This document shows positions 6,961 to 15,505 of a DNA stretch of 22,437 bases, in pieces. Where the stretch lies: positions 1-22,437 of the forward strand of contig JAEZCL010000224.1 of assembly GCA_023433585.1 (NCBI GenBank), given 5' to 3'. This DNA comes from Pseudomonadota bacterium. GTDB taxonomy: Bacteria; Pseudomonadota; Alphaproteobacteria; Caulobacterales; Caulobacteraceae. Every line of letters begins with the position of its first letter. The stretch's first letter is position 1. A program made the translations under genes and the position numbers. The notes below the pieces were generated by a model that had not been told where the DNA came from, made no database searches, and saw only the letters and a program-made list of their open reading frames with translations.

Positions 6961-7508
6961 GGCGCGGTCTCCGCGTCCAGGACGACGCCGCGCCGCGCCG
7001 CCAGGCGGCGACTGAGGGATTTCAGGTCCTCGGCGGTCAGCCTCAGCCGCGCGATGGGCAGGACCACGGCGTTCTCCAGCGCAATGTGGCGGCGCTCGTG
7101 GGCGGCGAAATCGGCGAAGGCGCGGCGCGTGTCCGCGTCCAGGCCCGGCGCCCGATCTTCCTTCAGCGCGCGCTCCAGAATCCGGGCCATGCCCTCCGCG
7201 TCGGCCATGTCGCTGCGGTGATCGGCCGACAGCAGGCCCAGTGTCCGCCCCAGTTCATCCTCGGGCGAGCAGCGGCGGCGCAGGAGGGGAAACAGGTCGT
7301 CCTCCTCGTCGATCACATGCAGGGGCAGGTCATGGCGCAGGAACGCCAGCACCTCCTCGGCTTCCTCGCGCAGCAGCACCGTTGAGGCGCCCACGCGCTC
7401 GATCAGGGTGCACAGCTGCCTGTGGCGATAATGCTCCGCGAACAGCCAGTTCAGCGGCTCATGAATCAGCGTCTCGGGCATCGGTTCGATGTAGGGAGCC
7501 TGGGTCAT
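6957..7508 (-). CDS. Hemerythrin-like (HHE) di-iron protein
   Basis: HHE proteins bind a di-iron centre and take part in oxygen or nitric oxide binding, sensing or iron-sulphur repair. The 183-residue product is all-helical and carries the ligand pattern of the family: H26, H64-xxx-E68, H97, and H141-xxx-E145, with extra histidines H29, H59 and H137. No signal peptide or membrane helix is seen, so it should be cytoplasmic. ATG 7508 has a strong AGGAGGT (complement of 7518-7524) nine bases upstream. It is followed by an ATGA overlap with the carbonic anhydrase. Within a nar operon, protection against nitric oxide or oxygen is a reasonable inference, not shown by sequence. Confidence 0.85.
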   Translation of the reverse strand: MTQAPYIEPMPETLIHEPLNWLFAEHYRHRQLCTLIERVGASTVLLREEAEEVLAFLRHDLPLHVIDEEDDLFPLLRRRCSPEDELGRTLGLLSADHRSDMADAEGMARILERALKEDRAPGLDADTRRAFADFAAHERRHIALENAVVLPIARLRLTAEDLKSLSRRLAARRGVVLDAETAP

Positions 7509-7537
7509 GCACGACGACCTCCTTTCCTTCCCGGCGG

Positions 7538-7678
7538 TCAGAACCTGTATTCGAGCGCGGCCCAGACCTTGGTGCGATCCGCGAACGCCGTCTGGGCCTC
7601 GGCCTCTTCCGCAACGCCCAGGGCCGCCCCCAGGAGAGCGGCGGACAGGACGGCGGTCGAAAGCGGGGGGCGACGCAT
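7538..7678 (-). pseudogene. Mini outer-membrane protein: signal peptide joined to a terminal beta-strand
   Basis: A 46-residue frame lies between the isomerase (two bases before it) and the hemerythrin gene (29 bases after it). It begins with a clear export signal (basic MRR, hydrophobic TAVLSAALLGAALGVA, then AEAQ). Only 17 residues follow, ending W-A-A-L-E-Y-R-F. A final strand ending Tyr-x-Phe is the beta-signal of outer-membrane barrels. This looks like the two ends of a larger barrel protein joined in frame after an internal deletion. A candidate parent is the alginate-export type porin sometimes found near nar genes. The frame is open throughout, so a small expressed peptide is the alternative. 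Confidence 0.55.
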
Positions 7679-7680
7679 CG

Positions 7681-8799
7681 TCAGCGTCTCTGGATGAGGG
7701 TGAAGGTCCGGGCCGGCGGCGCCAGCTTCTGGCGCAATATGACGCGGACGCAGGCCAGGGCGGGATCGTCGGCCCCCTGGGCGGCCGAGATCAGTCGGGT
7801 CCAGGCTTCATCGTCGGCCTCGGCCACATAGGCGGCCAGGGTCTGGCGGACATAGGCGGCCGGAGCCAGCTCGCGTCGCTCCGCCTCGGCGCGGGCCAGG
7901 GCCGCCAGTTCGGGATCCGCCTGGTCGAGCCAGCGTTCGGCCCGCTCGGCCACCGCGGCCCCGTCCCCCAGCAGATCCCCGAACGACAGGGCCCCGGCGG
8001 ACACTTCGCCCGCCTCGTCCATGGTCAGGGCCACGCCCGATTCCCGCGCCTGATCGGCCAGGCCGGAGACATAGCGGGCCGCCGCACCGGCCCACGAACG
8101 CTGGCGCAGATAGTCGGCGATGTCCGTCTCGACATGCTCGAACGGCAAGCGCCGGCCCGCCGCGCGCCGATCCAGGCGCAGGACGTGCCAACCGAAGCGC
8201 GAGCGTGTCGGCTCGGCGGCGGTCATGCCCGGCGACAGCTCATCGAGCGCGGCCTCGATCTCGGGCGCCAGGTCGCCGGGCGACAGCTGGCCCAGCGCGC
8301 CGCCCGCCTCGCGCGACGCGCATTGCGACAGGCCCCGAGCGAGTTCGGCGAAATCGCCGGGCTGGGCCGCCAGACGACTGATGACGCCGCGCGCCGCCGC
8401 ACGCGCCTCGTCCCAGGCCGTCGGGGTGTCCTCGGCGGGCGGGATCAGGATGTGGGACGCCTCGATGAGCGGCGGCGTCATGAAGCGGTCGGCCCGGGCC
8501 TCATAGAATCGCCGCCGCTCCTCGGGCGTCGATTCAGCCGGGCTCACCTCCTGTTCGAGCACGGCGCGGATCAGGGCTTCGTCCCGCGTCTCCTCGCGGC
8601 CGTCATCGTCGACCTCCGGCAGAGCTTCCACGCCGAGGCGGCGCGCGCGATCGAGCAGCAGGGCGCGGATGGCCAGGGCGCGGGCGGCCTCGGTGCGCGC
8701 CTCCGCCAGGCTGGGGGCCGGATGATGGCTGATCTCCTGGGCGATCAGCTTTTCAGGCACCTCGACGCCTTCGACCACCAGGGACGGAGCGGCGCTCAT
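7681..8799 (-). CDS. Parvulin-type peptidyl-prolyl cis-trans isomerase
   Basis: The 372-residue product has a parvulin/PpiC domain in its middle (about residues 112-212), with SHILIP at the start, GGALGQLSPGDL in the centre and SRFGWHVLRLDRR at the end. An alpha-helical N-terminal region and a C-terminal helical region of about 150 residues flank it. There is no signal peptide, so unlike SurA or PrsA it should act in the cytoplasm, as does NifM in nitrogenase maturation. It starts one base after narI. The same gene order (PpiC-type isomerase after narI) is known in Pseudomonas aeruginosa, and a maturation role for nitrate reductase is inferred from that association. Confidence 0.9.
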   Translation of the reverse strand: MSAAPSLVVEGVEVPEKLIAQEISHHPAPSLAEARTEAARALAIRALLLDRARRLGVEALPEVDDDGREETRDEALIRAVLEQEVSPAESTPEERRRFYEARADRFMTPPLIEASHILIPPAEDTPTAWDEARAAARGVISRLAAQPGDFAELARGLSQCASREAGGALGQLSPGDLAPEIEAALDELSPGMTAAEPTRSRFGWHVLRLDRRAAGRRLPFEHVETDIADYLRQRSWAGAAARYVSGLADQARESGVALTMDEAGEVSAGALSFGDLLGDGAAVAERAERWLDQADPELAALARAEAERRELAPAAYVRQTLAAYVAEADDEAWTRLISAAQGADDPALACVRVILRQKLAPPARTFTLIQRR

Positions 8800-8800
8800 G

Positions 8801-9538
8801 TCAGCGACCCCCCAGGTGCGGCGGCAGGTTCCGGACGCGCTTCACCGGCATGGCCCGCTTGCTGCGGACCAACTGCCAGCCGCGTCGGTTGAGGTACCAC
8901 ACCGGCGCCGACAGCATGTGCACCAGCCGGGTGAATGGAAACACCAGGAAGATGGTCAGGCCCAGCACGATGTGCGCCTTGAAGATCCAGTGCACGTCGG
9001 CGATGTGCGCCGCCACGCCGGGCTGGAAGGTGAAGATCCCCTGGGCCCAGCTCATGAACTTGACCATCTCGTGCCCGTCGCGGTGCTCTAGCGACACCAG
9101 GATGCTGAACAGGCCCAGCAGCAGCTGCAGCATCAGCACGATCAGGATGGCCGTGTCGCCGAAGCTGGAGTTGTGGCGGATGCGCGGGTCGAACAGGCGC
9201 CGGTGCAGCAGCAGCAGGCCGCCCGCCAGGCAGATGATCCCCGCAAAGCCGCCCAGCACGATGGCGATCATCTGCTTGAAGCCGTGCGACACGCCCAGGG
9301 CGTCCCACACGAACACCGGCGTCAAGAGACCGACCAGGTGGCCGCCGAAGATCATCAGCACCCCCAGGTGGAACAGGATCGAGCCCATCACCAGCTGCTT
9401 GCGCCGCAGAAGCTGCGACGAGCCGGTGCGCCAGGAATAGGGCTCTCGGTCGAAGCGGATCACCGAGCCGATCGCCAGCACCGCCAGCGCGATATAGGGA
9501 TAGACGCCGAACAGGATCTGGTTGAGGTCCAACATCAT
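8801..9538 (-). CDS. narI: Respiratory nitrate reductase gamma subunit (cytochrome b)
   Basis: NarI anchors NarGH to the inner face of the cytoplasmic membrane, oxidises quinol and passes electrons through two haems b. The 245-residue product has five hydrophobic helices. The haem ligands are in their expected places: H57 and H67 in FHLGVLMIFGGH, and H189 and H207 in the helix pair AHIVLGL...RLVHMLS (E. coli H56, H66, H187, H205). The two ATGs at 9538 and 9535 are both possible starts. It begins eight bases after narJ and ends one base before the isomerase gene. Confidence 0.97.
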   Translation of the reverse strand: MMLDLNQILFGVYPYIALAVLAIGSVIRFDREPYSWRTGSSQLLRRKQLVMGSILFHLGVLMIFGGHLVGLLTPVFVWDALGVSHGFKQMIAIVLGGFAGIICLAGGLLLLHRRLFDPRIRHNSSFGDTAILIVLMLQLLLGLFSILVSLEHRDGHEMVKFMSWAQGIFTFQPGVAAHIADVHWIFKAHIVLGLTIFLVFPFTRLVHMLSAPVWYLNRRGWQLVRSKRAMPVKRVRNLPPHLGGR

Positions 9539-9546
9539 GCTTCTCC

Positions 9547-10254
9547 TCAGGCGCGGCGCCGAACGGCGGACGGGTCGGGTTCGGGCGCGGCCTTCATGGC
9601 GGCGACCAGGGCCTCGGCCTTGGGACAGCCGGCCTCGCCGGGGCCGAAGGTGACGGCGGTCTCCTCCCAGGCCTTGTCGATCGCCTCCAGGTCGTCGGGA
9701 TTCTCGTCGGGCTCGCTGAGCAGGGCGGCCACCGCCGCGCGGTCGGCCCCGCCAGCCAGGGCGCACAGGGCGCCGAACACGGCGCGGTACGGGCTCTTGC
9801 GCTTCTTCAGCCGCTCGCCCATGGCGTCCAGCACATGGGCGGCCTCGGCAAGGAGCGAGGCCGCCTCGGCGTCGGGCCGGGTGGACAGATAGTCGAGGAA
9901 CACCGGCAGGAAGTCCGGCAGCTCATTGGCCGCCAGCTCCAGGCCGTGACGCTGATAGAGCTCGACCAGATCGGCCATCGCCTGCCCTCGGTCGCGGCTT
10001 TCGCCGTGGATGTGCTCGTACAGGTTCAGCGACAGCGACCGGGTGCGGTCGAACAGCTGCACATAGCGTTCCTGCAGGCTGTAGATGTCGTCGCAGGCCA
10101 GTTCGCCGGCCAGCTTAGACAACGCCTGGACCAGCGGCTCGGAAACCAGTCCTTCGGCGCGGATCGCCGTCAGATAATCCAGGGCCCCGGCCTTGAGATC
10201 ATCGGTGGGATAGGTGAGCAGCAGCGCCAGCGCCCGATAGGTGATGGCCATCAT
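9547..10254 (-). CDS. narJ: Nitrate reductase assembly chaperone (delta subunit)
   Basis: NarJ holds apo-NarG until the molybdenum and iron-sulphur cofactors are inserted and is not part of the final enzyme. The 235-residue helical product has the family landmarks LALLLTYPTDDL near the start, a central YVQLFDRTRSLSLNLYEHIHGESRDRGQAM, and ELPDFLPVFLDYL. The chosen ATG at 10254 overlaps the narH stop (ATGA); a second ATG follows directly at 10251. The reading frame is open far upstream inside narH, but the overlap and the conserved start make that extension spurious. The C-terminal PEPDPSAVRRRA tail is variable in the family. Confidence 0.96.
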   Translation of the reverse strand: MMAITYRALALLLTYPTDDLKAGALDYLTAIRAEGLVSEPLVQALSKLAGELACDDIYSLQERYVQLFDRTRSLSLNLYEHIHGESRDRGQAMADLVELYQRHGLELAANELPDFLPVFLDYLSTRPDAEAASLLAEAAHVLDAMGERLKKRKSPYRAVFGALCALAGGADRAAVAALLSEPDENPDDLEAIDKAWEETAVTFGPGEAGCPKAEALVAAMKAAPEPDPSAVRRRA

Positions 10255-11774
10255 TCGATCTCCATGGGGGTGCGGGGACGCACGCGGTCCTTGCGGCCGA
10301 ACAGGCCGACCTCGGTGGTCCCGCCCGAACAGCCGTTGCCGAAGGTGAAGCCGCACGACCCGCGCAGGTCGTAGGCGTCCTCGACCGTCTCGCGGTGCGT
10401 CGTCGGGATGACGAAGCGGTCCTCGAAGTCGGCGATGGCCATGATCTTGTACATCTCGTCGATCTGGGCTGCGGTCAGGCCGACACGCTCGGCCAGGGGG
10501 TGGTCGATGCGGCCGTCGATGGTCTTGGTCCGCATGTAGCCGCGCATGGCCAGCATCCGCTCCAGCGCCAGGACCACGGGCGCCTCGACGCCCGCCGTCA
10601 GCAGGTTGGCGAGATACTTCACCGGGATGCGCAGCGAGCGCACGTCGGGCATGTCGCCGTCCGTGCCGATGGCGCCGACCGAGGCCGCCGACTGGATCGG
10701 CGACAGCGGCGGCACGTACCAGACCATGGGCAGGGTGCGGTATTCCGGGTGCAGCGGGAAGGCGACCTTCCAGTCCATCGCCATCTTCCACACCGGGCTG
10801 TGTTTCGCCGCCTCCAGCCAGGCGTCCGGCACGCCGTCGGCGCGCGCCTGGGCGATCACCGCCGGGTCGTTGGGGTCCAGGAAGACGTCGAGCTGGGCCT
10901 GGTACAGATCCTTCTCGTCGACGCTGGCGGCCGCCTCGATGCGGTCCGCGTCATAGAGCATCACGCCCAGGTAGCGGATGCGCCCCACGCAGGTCTCGGA
11001 ACACACCGTCGGCAGACCCGACTCGATGCGCGGATAGCAGAAGGTGCACTTCTCCGACTTCCCGGATTCCCAGTTGTAGTAGATCTTCTTGTAGGGGCAG
11101 GCCGAGACGCACATGCGCCAGCCGCGACACTTCTCCTGGTCGATCAGGACGACCCCGTCCTCCTCGCGCTTGTAGATGGCGCCCGAGGGACAGGCGGCGA
11201 CGCAGGTGGGATTCAGGCAGTGCTCGCACAGCCTGGGCAGATACATCATGAAGGTGTTTTCAAAGGCGCCGTAGATCTCCTTCTCGACGCCCTCGAAATT
11301 GTAGTCCTTGGACCGCTTGGAGAACTCGCCGCCCAGGATCTCCTCCCAGTTCGGCCCCCATTCGATCTTCTCCATGCGCTGGCCGCTGACTTTCGAGCGG
11401 GGCCGGGCGGTGGGGAAATGCTTCATCTCCGGGGCTTCCTGGAGATGGGCGTAGTCGAAGTCGAACGGCTCGTAGTAGTCGTCGATCTCGGGCAGATCGG
11501 GGTTGGCGAAGATCTTGGCCAGGATGCGCCACTTCGGCCCCATGCGCGGCTGGATGCGGCCGTTGGCCCTGCGCTCCCAGCCGCCGTTCCACTTCTTCTG
11601 GTTCTCCCATTCCTTGGGATAGCCGACGCCGGGCTTGGTCTCGACGTTGTTGAACCAGGCGTATTCGACGCCTTCGCGGTTCGTCCAGACGTTCTTGCAG
11701 GTGACCGAACAGGTGTGACACCCGATGCATTTGTCGAGGTTCAGCACCATGCCGATCTGGGCGCGGACCTTCAT
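10251..11774 (-). CDS. narH: Respiratory nitrate reductase beta subunit (iron-sulphur)
   Basis: NarH wires electrons from NarI to NarG through three [4Fe-4S] and one [3Fe-4S] cluster. The 507-residue product has four cysteine groups: C16, C19, C22, C26; C183, C186, C191, C195; C216, C222, C226 with W219 replacing the fourth cysteine (the [3Fe-4S] site); and C243, C246, C258, C262. The spacing matches E. coli NarH. Its ATG overlaps the narG stop and its TGA overlaps the narJ start, each by four bases. No signal peptide is present, so the enzyme faces the cytoplasm. Confidence 0.98.
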   Translation of the reverse strand: MKVRAQIGMVLNLDKCIGCHTCSVTCKNVWTNREGVEYAWFNNVETKPGVGYPKEWENQKKWNGGWERRANGRIQPRMGPKWRILAKIFANPDLPEIDDYYEPFDFDYAHLQEAPEMKHFPTARPRSKVSGQRMEKIEWGPNWEEILGGEFSKRSKDYNFEGVEKEIYGAFENTFMMYLPRLCEHCLNPTCVAACPSGAIYKREEDGVVLIDQEKCRGWRMCVSACPYKKIYYNWESGKSEKCTFCYPRIESGLPTVCSETCVGRIRYLGVMLYDADRIEAAASVDEKDLYQAQLDVFLDPNDPAVIAQARADGVPDAWLEAAKHSPVWKMAMDWKVAFPLHPEYRTLPMVWYVPPLSPIQSAASVGAIGTDGDMPDVRSLRIPVKYLANLLTAGVEAPVVLALERMLAMRGYMRTKTIDGRIDHPLAERVGLTAAQIDEMYKIMAIADFEDRFVIPTTHRETVEDAYDLRGSCGFTFGNGCSGGTTEVGLFGRKDRVRPRTPMEIE

Positions 11775-14700
11775 CGGGCGGTCTCCTTCTCGTTCAGGGG
11801 TTCATCCAGCCAGTCGATGCGGCTCATCTTTCGCACCACCACGAATTCGTCGCGGTTCGACCCGACCGTGCCGTAGTAGTTGAAGCCGTAAGCCAGCTGG
11901 GCGTAGCCGCCGATCATGTGCGTCGGCTTGGGCACGATGCGGGTGACCGAGTTGTGGATGCCGCCGCGACGGCCGGTGATCTCGGACCCCGGCGTGTTCA
12001 CGATCTTCTCCTGGGCGTGGTACATGAAGGTCGTCCCCTCACGCATCCGCTGCGACACCACCGCCCGCGCCGAGATGGCGCCGTTGGCGTTGAACAGCTC
12101 GACCCAGTCGTTGTCGACGATCCCCGCCTTCCGGGCGTCCACCTCGGAAATCCAGATGACTGGGCCGCCGCGGTTCAGCGTCAGCATCATCAGATTGTCG
12201 GAATAGGTGGAGTGGATGCCCCATTTCTGGTGCGGGGTGATGAAGTTCAGCACGATCTCGGACTCGCCGTTGGGCTTCAGGCCCTTGACCCAGGTCGTCT
12301 TCAGGTCGAGCGGCGGGCGATAGACGCACAGCGCCTCGCCGAAGGCTCGCATCCACGGGTGGTCCTGATACAGCTGCTGGCGGCCCGACAGGGTGCGCCA
12401 CGGAATCAGTTCGTGTACATTGGTATAGTTGGCCGTGTAGCAGACGTGCTCGGATTCCAGCCCGGACCAGATCGGCGAGGAGATGATCTTGCGCGGCTGG
12501 GCGACGATGTCGCGGAAGCGGATCTTCTCCTCCTCCTTGGGCAGCGCCAGGTGAGTGTGGTCGCGGCCGGTGAATTTCGACAGCGACGCCCACGCCTTGA
12601 CCGCCACCTCGCCGTTGGTTTCGGGCGCCATCATCAGCACCGCCTCGCAGGCGTCGATGGCGCTCTCCATCCTGGGCAGGCCCTGGGACACGCCCTCCTC
12701 CAGCACCTCGCCGTTCAGGGCGCGCAGCAGGCCGATCTCGTGTTCGGTGTTCCAGGCCAGGCCCTTGCCGCCGTTGCCGACCTTGGTCATCAACGGACCG
12801 ACCGAGGTGAACTGCTTGTAGAGATTGGGATAGTCCCGCTCGACCACGGTGATCTGGGGCATGGTGCGATTGGGGATCGGCTCGCATTCGCCATGCCACC
12901 AGTCCTGCACGTCGAACGGCTGGGCCAGTTCACCGGGGCTGTCGTGCTGGATGGGCGTCAGCACCACGTCCTTCTCGACGCCCAGGACCTCGGGGCAGAC
13001 CTCGGAGAAGGTCCTGGCCAGGCCCCGGAAGATGTCCCAGTCCGAGCGCGCTTCCCACGCCGGGTCCACCGCCGCGGTCAGGGGGTGGATGAAGGGGTGC
13101 ATGTCCGAGGTGTTGAGGTCGTTCTTCTCGTACCAGGTGGCGGTCGGCAGGACGATGTCGGAATAGACCGCCGTGGTGGACATGCGGAAGTCCAGCGTCA
13201 CCAGCAGGTCCAGCTTGCCCTCGGGGGCCTCGTCGCGCCACATGACCTCATGGGGCTTGGCCCTGCCGCTTTCGCCCAGGTCCTTGCCCTGCACGCCGTG
13301 GGCGGCGCCCAGGAGGTGCTTGAGGAAATACTCGTGCCCCTTGCCCGACGAGCCGAGCAGGTTGGAGCGCCAGACGAACATGTTGCGCGGCCAATTGGCC
13401 GGATCGTCCGGGTCCATGCAGGACATTTCCAGCGACCGGTCCTTCAGGCGCTGGACGGTGAAGTCCCTGGGATCGACCCCGGCCTCGGCGGCCTGACGGG
13501 ACACCTCCAGCGGATTGGTCTTGAGCGCCGGAGCCGAGGGCAGCCAGCCCAGCCTTTCCGCCTTGGCGTTGAAATCGATCAGCGAGCCGGACCAGTCGCC
13601 GTCCGGCGCCGTCGGCGACAGGATTTCGTCCACCGCCACGGTCTCGTAGCGCCACTGGTCGGTGTGAGCGTAGAAATAGGAGGTCGCGTTCTGCTGGCGC
13701 GGCGGCCGCAGCCAGTCCAGCGCGAAGGCGACGGGCGCCCAGCCGGACTGGGGCCGCAGCTTCTCCTGGCCGACATAGTGGGCCCAACCTCCGCCCGACT
13801 GGCCCACGCAGCCGCACATCACCAGCATGTTGATGACGGCGCGATAGTTCATGTCCATGTGGAACCAGTGGTTCATCGCCGCGCCGATGATGACCATGGA
13901 CTTGCCGTTGGTCTTTTCGGCGTTGCCGGCGAAGCCGCGCGCCGTGGCGATGATCTGGTCGCGCGGCACCGAGGTGATGGCCTCGGCCCAGGCGGGGGAA
14001 TAGGGCTGGGGATCGTCGAAATCGACCGGCATGTGCTCGCCGCCCAGCCCCTGATCGACGCCGTAGTTGGCCAGGAACAGGTCATAGACGGTGGCCACCA
14101 GCGCCTCGCCGTCCTTCAGCTTCATGCGCTTGACCGGCACGTTGCGCACCAGCACGTCCGGATGGTCGGTCGAGGTGAAGCCGTTCGAGGCGGTGTTGGC
14201 GAAATAGGGGAAGCGCACCGCCGCCACCTCGTCATGCACGCCCTTCAGGCCCAGGCGCAGCTTGGTCTCGGCGCCGCCGGCCTCCTTCTCCTCCAGGTTC
14301 CAGCGGCCTTCCTCGCCCCAGCGGAAGCCGATCGAGCCGTTGGGCACGACCACCTTGTCGGAGGTCTCGTCGATGGCCACGGTCTTCCACTCGGGATTGT
14401 TCTTCTGGCCCAGGGCGCGGCTGAAGTCCGAGGCGCGCAGCATCCGCTCGGCGACCAGCCCGCCGTCCTGCGGGACCAGCCGCACCAGCATCGGCAGGTC
14501 CGAATAGCGGCGCAGATAATCCTGGAAGTAGGGGACCTGCCGGTCGACGTGGAACTCCTTGAGGATCACATGGCCGAACGCCATGCCCAGCGCCGCGTCC
14601 GTGCCCTGCTTCACCGCCAGCCACAGGTCGCCGAATTTCGAGGCTTCGGAATAGTCCGGACAGATGACCACCGACTTGGCCCCACGATAGCGCGCCTCGG

Positions 14701-15502
14701 TGTAGAAGTGGGCGTCCGGCGTGCGGGTCTGGGGCACGTTCGAACCCCACAGCAAGAGGAAGCCCGAGTTGTACCAGTCCGCCGATTCCGGCACGTCGGT
14801 CTGCTCGCCCCAGGTCTGGGGCGAAGCCGGCGGCAGGTCGCAATACCAGTCGTAGAACGAGCCGCAGACCCCGCCCAGCAGCTGCAGGTAACGGGCGCCC
14901 GCCGCATAGGACAGCATCGACATGGCCGGAATGGGCGAGAAGCCGAACACCCGGTCCGGGCCCCAGCGCTTGACCGTATAGGCGTTGGCCGCCGCGATCA
15001 GCTCGTTGACCTCGTCCCAGGTCGCGCGCACGAAGCCGCCCGATCCGCGCATCGTCACATAGTCGGCGCGCGCCGCCGGGTTCTCCTGGATCGAGGCCCA
15101 GGCCGCGACCGGCGTCAGGGTCGCCCGCGCCGCCCGCCAACGCTTCAGCAGGCGCGCGCGGATCAGCGGATATTTCACCCGGTTGGCCGAATACAGATAC
15201 CAGCTGTAGCTGGCGCCCCGGGCGCAGCCGCGCGGTTCATGGTTGGGCAATTCGGGCCGCGTGCGCGGATAGTCGGTCTGCTGGGTCTCCCAGGTGACGA
15301 TCCCGCCCTTGACGTAGATCTTCCATGAGCATGAACCGGTGCAGTTCACCCCGTGGGTGGAGCGCACGATCTTGTCGTGGCGCCAGCGGTTTCGATAGGC
15401 CTCCTCCCAGCCGCGGTCGTCGTCGTTCATGACGCCGTGGCGGCCTGAGAACAGTTCGGTCTTGCGCTTGAAGAAAGCCAGCCGGTCCAGGGTGTTGCTC
15501 AT
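11771..15502 (-). CDS. narG: Respiratory nitrate reductase alpha subunit (catalytic)
   Basis: NarG reduces nitrate to nitrite at a molybdenum bis-MGD centre. The 1243-residue product is full length. The FS0 cluster ligands are H50, C54, C58 and C93. The molybdenum-ligating aspartate is D222 in YDWYCDLPP, followed by the hallmark SPQTWGEQTDVPES. The N-terminus lacks the twin-arginine signal of periplasmic or archaeal enzymes, so the active site is cytoplasmic, consistent with a transporter gene just upstream. It starts three bases after narK and overlaps narH by four. No frameshift or missing cofactor residue is seen. Confidence 0.99.
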   Translation of the reverse strand: MSNTLDRLAFFKRKTELFSGRHGVMNDDDRGWEEAYRNRWRHDKIVRSTHGVNCTGSCSWKIYVKGGIVTWETQQTDYPRTRPELPNHEPRGCARGASYSWYLYSANRVKYPLIRARLLKRWRAARATLTPVAAWASIQENPAARADYVTMRGSGGFVRATWDEVNELIAAANAYTVKRWGPDRVFGFSPIPAMSMLSYAAGARYLQLLGGVCGSFYDWYCDLPPASPQTWGEQTDVPESADWYNSGFLLLWGSNVPQTRTPDAHFYTEARYRGAKSVVICPDYSEASKFGDLWLAVKQGTDAALGMAFGHVILKEFHVDRQVPYFQDYLRRYSDLPMLVRLVPQDGGLVAERMLRASDFSRALGQKNNPEWKTVAIDETSDKVVVPNGSIGFRWGEEGRWNLEEKEAGGAETKLRLGLKGVHDEVAAVRFPYFANTASNGFTSTDHPDVLVRNVPVKRMKLKDGEALVATVYDLFLANYGVDQGLGGEHMPVDFDDPQPYSPAWAEAITSVPRDQIIATARGFAGNAEKTNGKSMVIIGAAMNHWFHMDMNYRAVINMLVMCGCVGQSGGGWAHYVGQEKLRPQSGWAPVAFALDWLRPPRQQNATSYFYAHTDQWRYETVAVDEILSPTAPDGDWSGSLIDFNAKAERLGWLPSAPALKTNPLEVSRQAAEAGVDPRDFTVQRLKDRSLEMSCMDPDDPANWPRNMFVWRSNLLGSSGKGHEYFLKHLLGAAHGVQGKDLGESGRAKPHEVMWRDEAPEGKLDLLVTLDFRMSTTAVYSDIVLPTATWYEKNDLNTSDMHPFIHPLTAAVDPAWEARSDWDIFRGLARTFSEVCPEVLGVEKDVVLTPIQHDSPGELAQPFDVQDWWHGECEPIPNRTMPQITVVERDYPNLYKQFTSVGPLMTKVGNGGKGLAWNTEHEIGLLRALNGEVLEEGVSQGLPRMESAIDACEAVLMMAPETNGEVAVKAWASLSKFTGRDHTHLALPKEEEKIRFRDIVAQPRKIISSPIWSGLESEHVCYTANYTNVHELIPWRTLSGRQQLYQDHPWMRAFGEALCVYRPPLDLKTTWVKGLKPNGESEIVLNFITPHQKWGIHSTYSDNLMMLTLNRGGPVIWISEVDARKAGIVDNDWVELFNANGAISARAVVSQRMREGTTFMYHAQEKIVNTPGSEITGRRGGIHNSVTRIVPKPTHMIGGYAQLAYGFNYYGTVGSNRDEFVVVRKMSRIDWLDEPLNEKETAR

Positions 15503-15505
15503 GGT

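Noticed and set aside
9539..9766. Upstream extension of narI into narJ
   Set aside because: NarI similarity begins at the MMLDL start eight bases after narJ; the extension is an out-of-frame shadow of narJ with Arg/Gly-rich sequence.
11918..15328. A 1136-codon open frame on the + strand opposite narG
   Set aside because: It is exactly antisense to a full-length narG with all catalytic residues. The predicted protein is rich in Arg, Gly, His and Gln without family motifs, as expected from the reverse of GC-rich codons.
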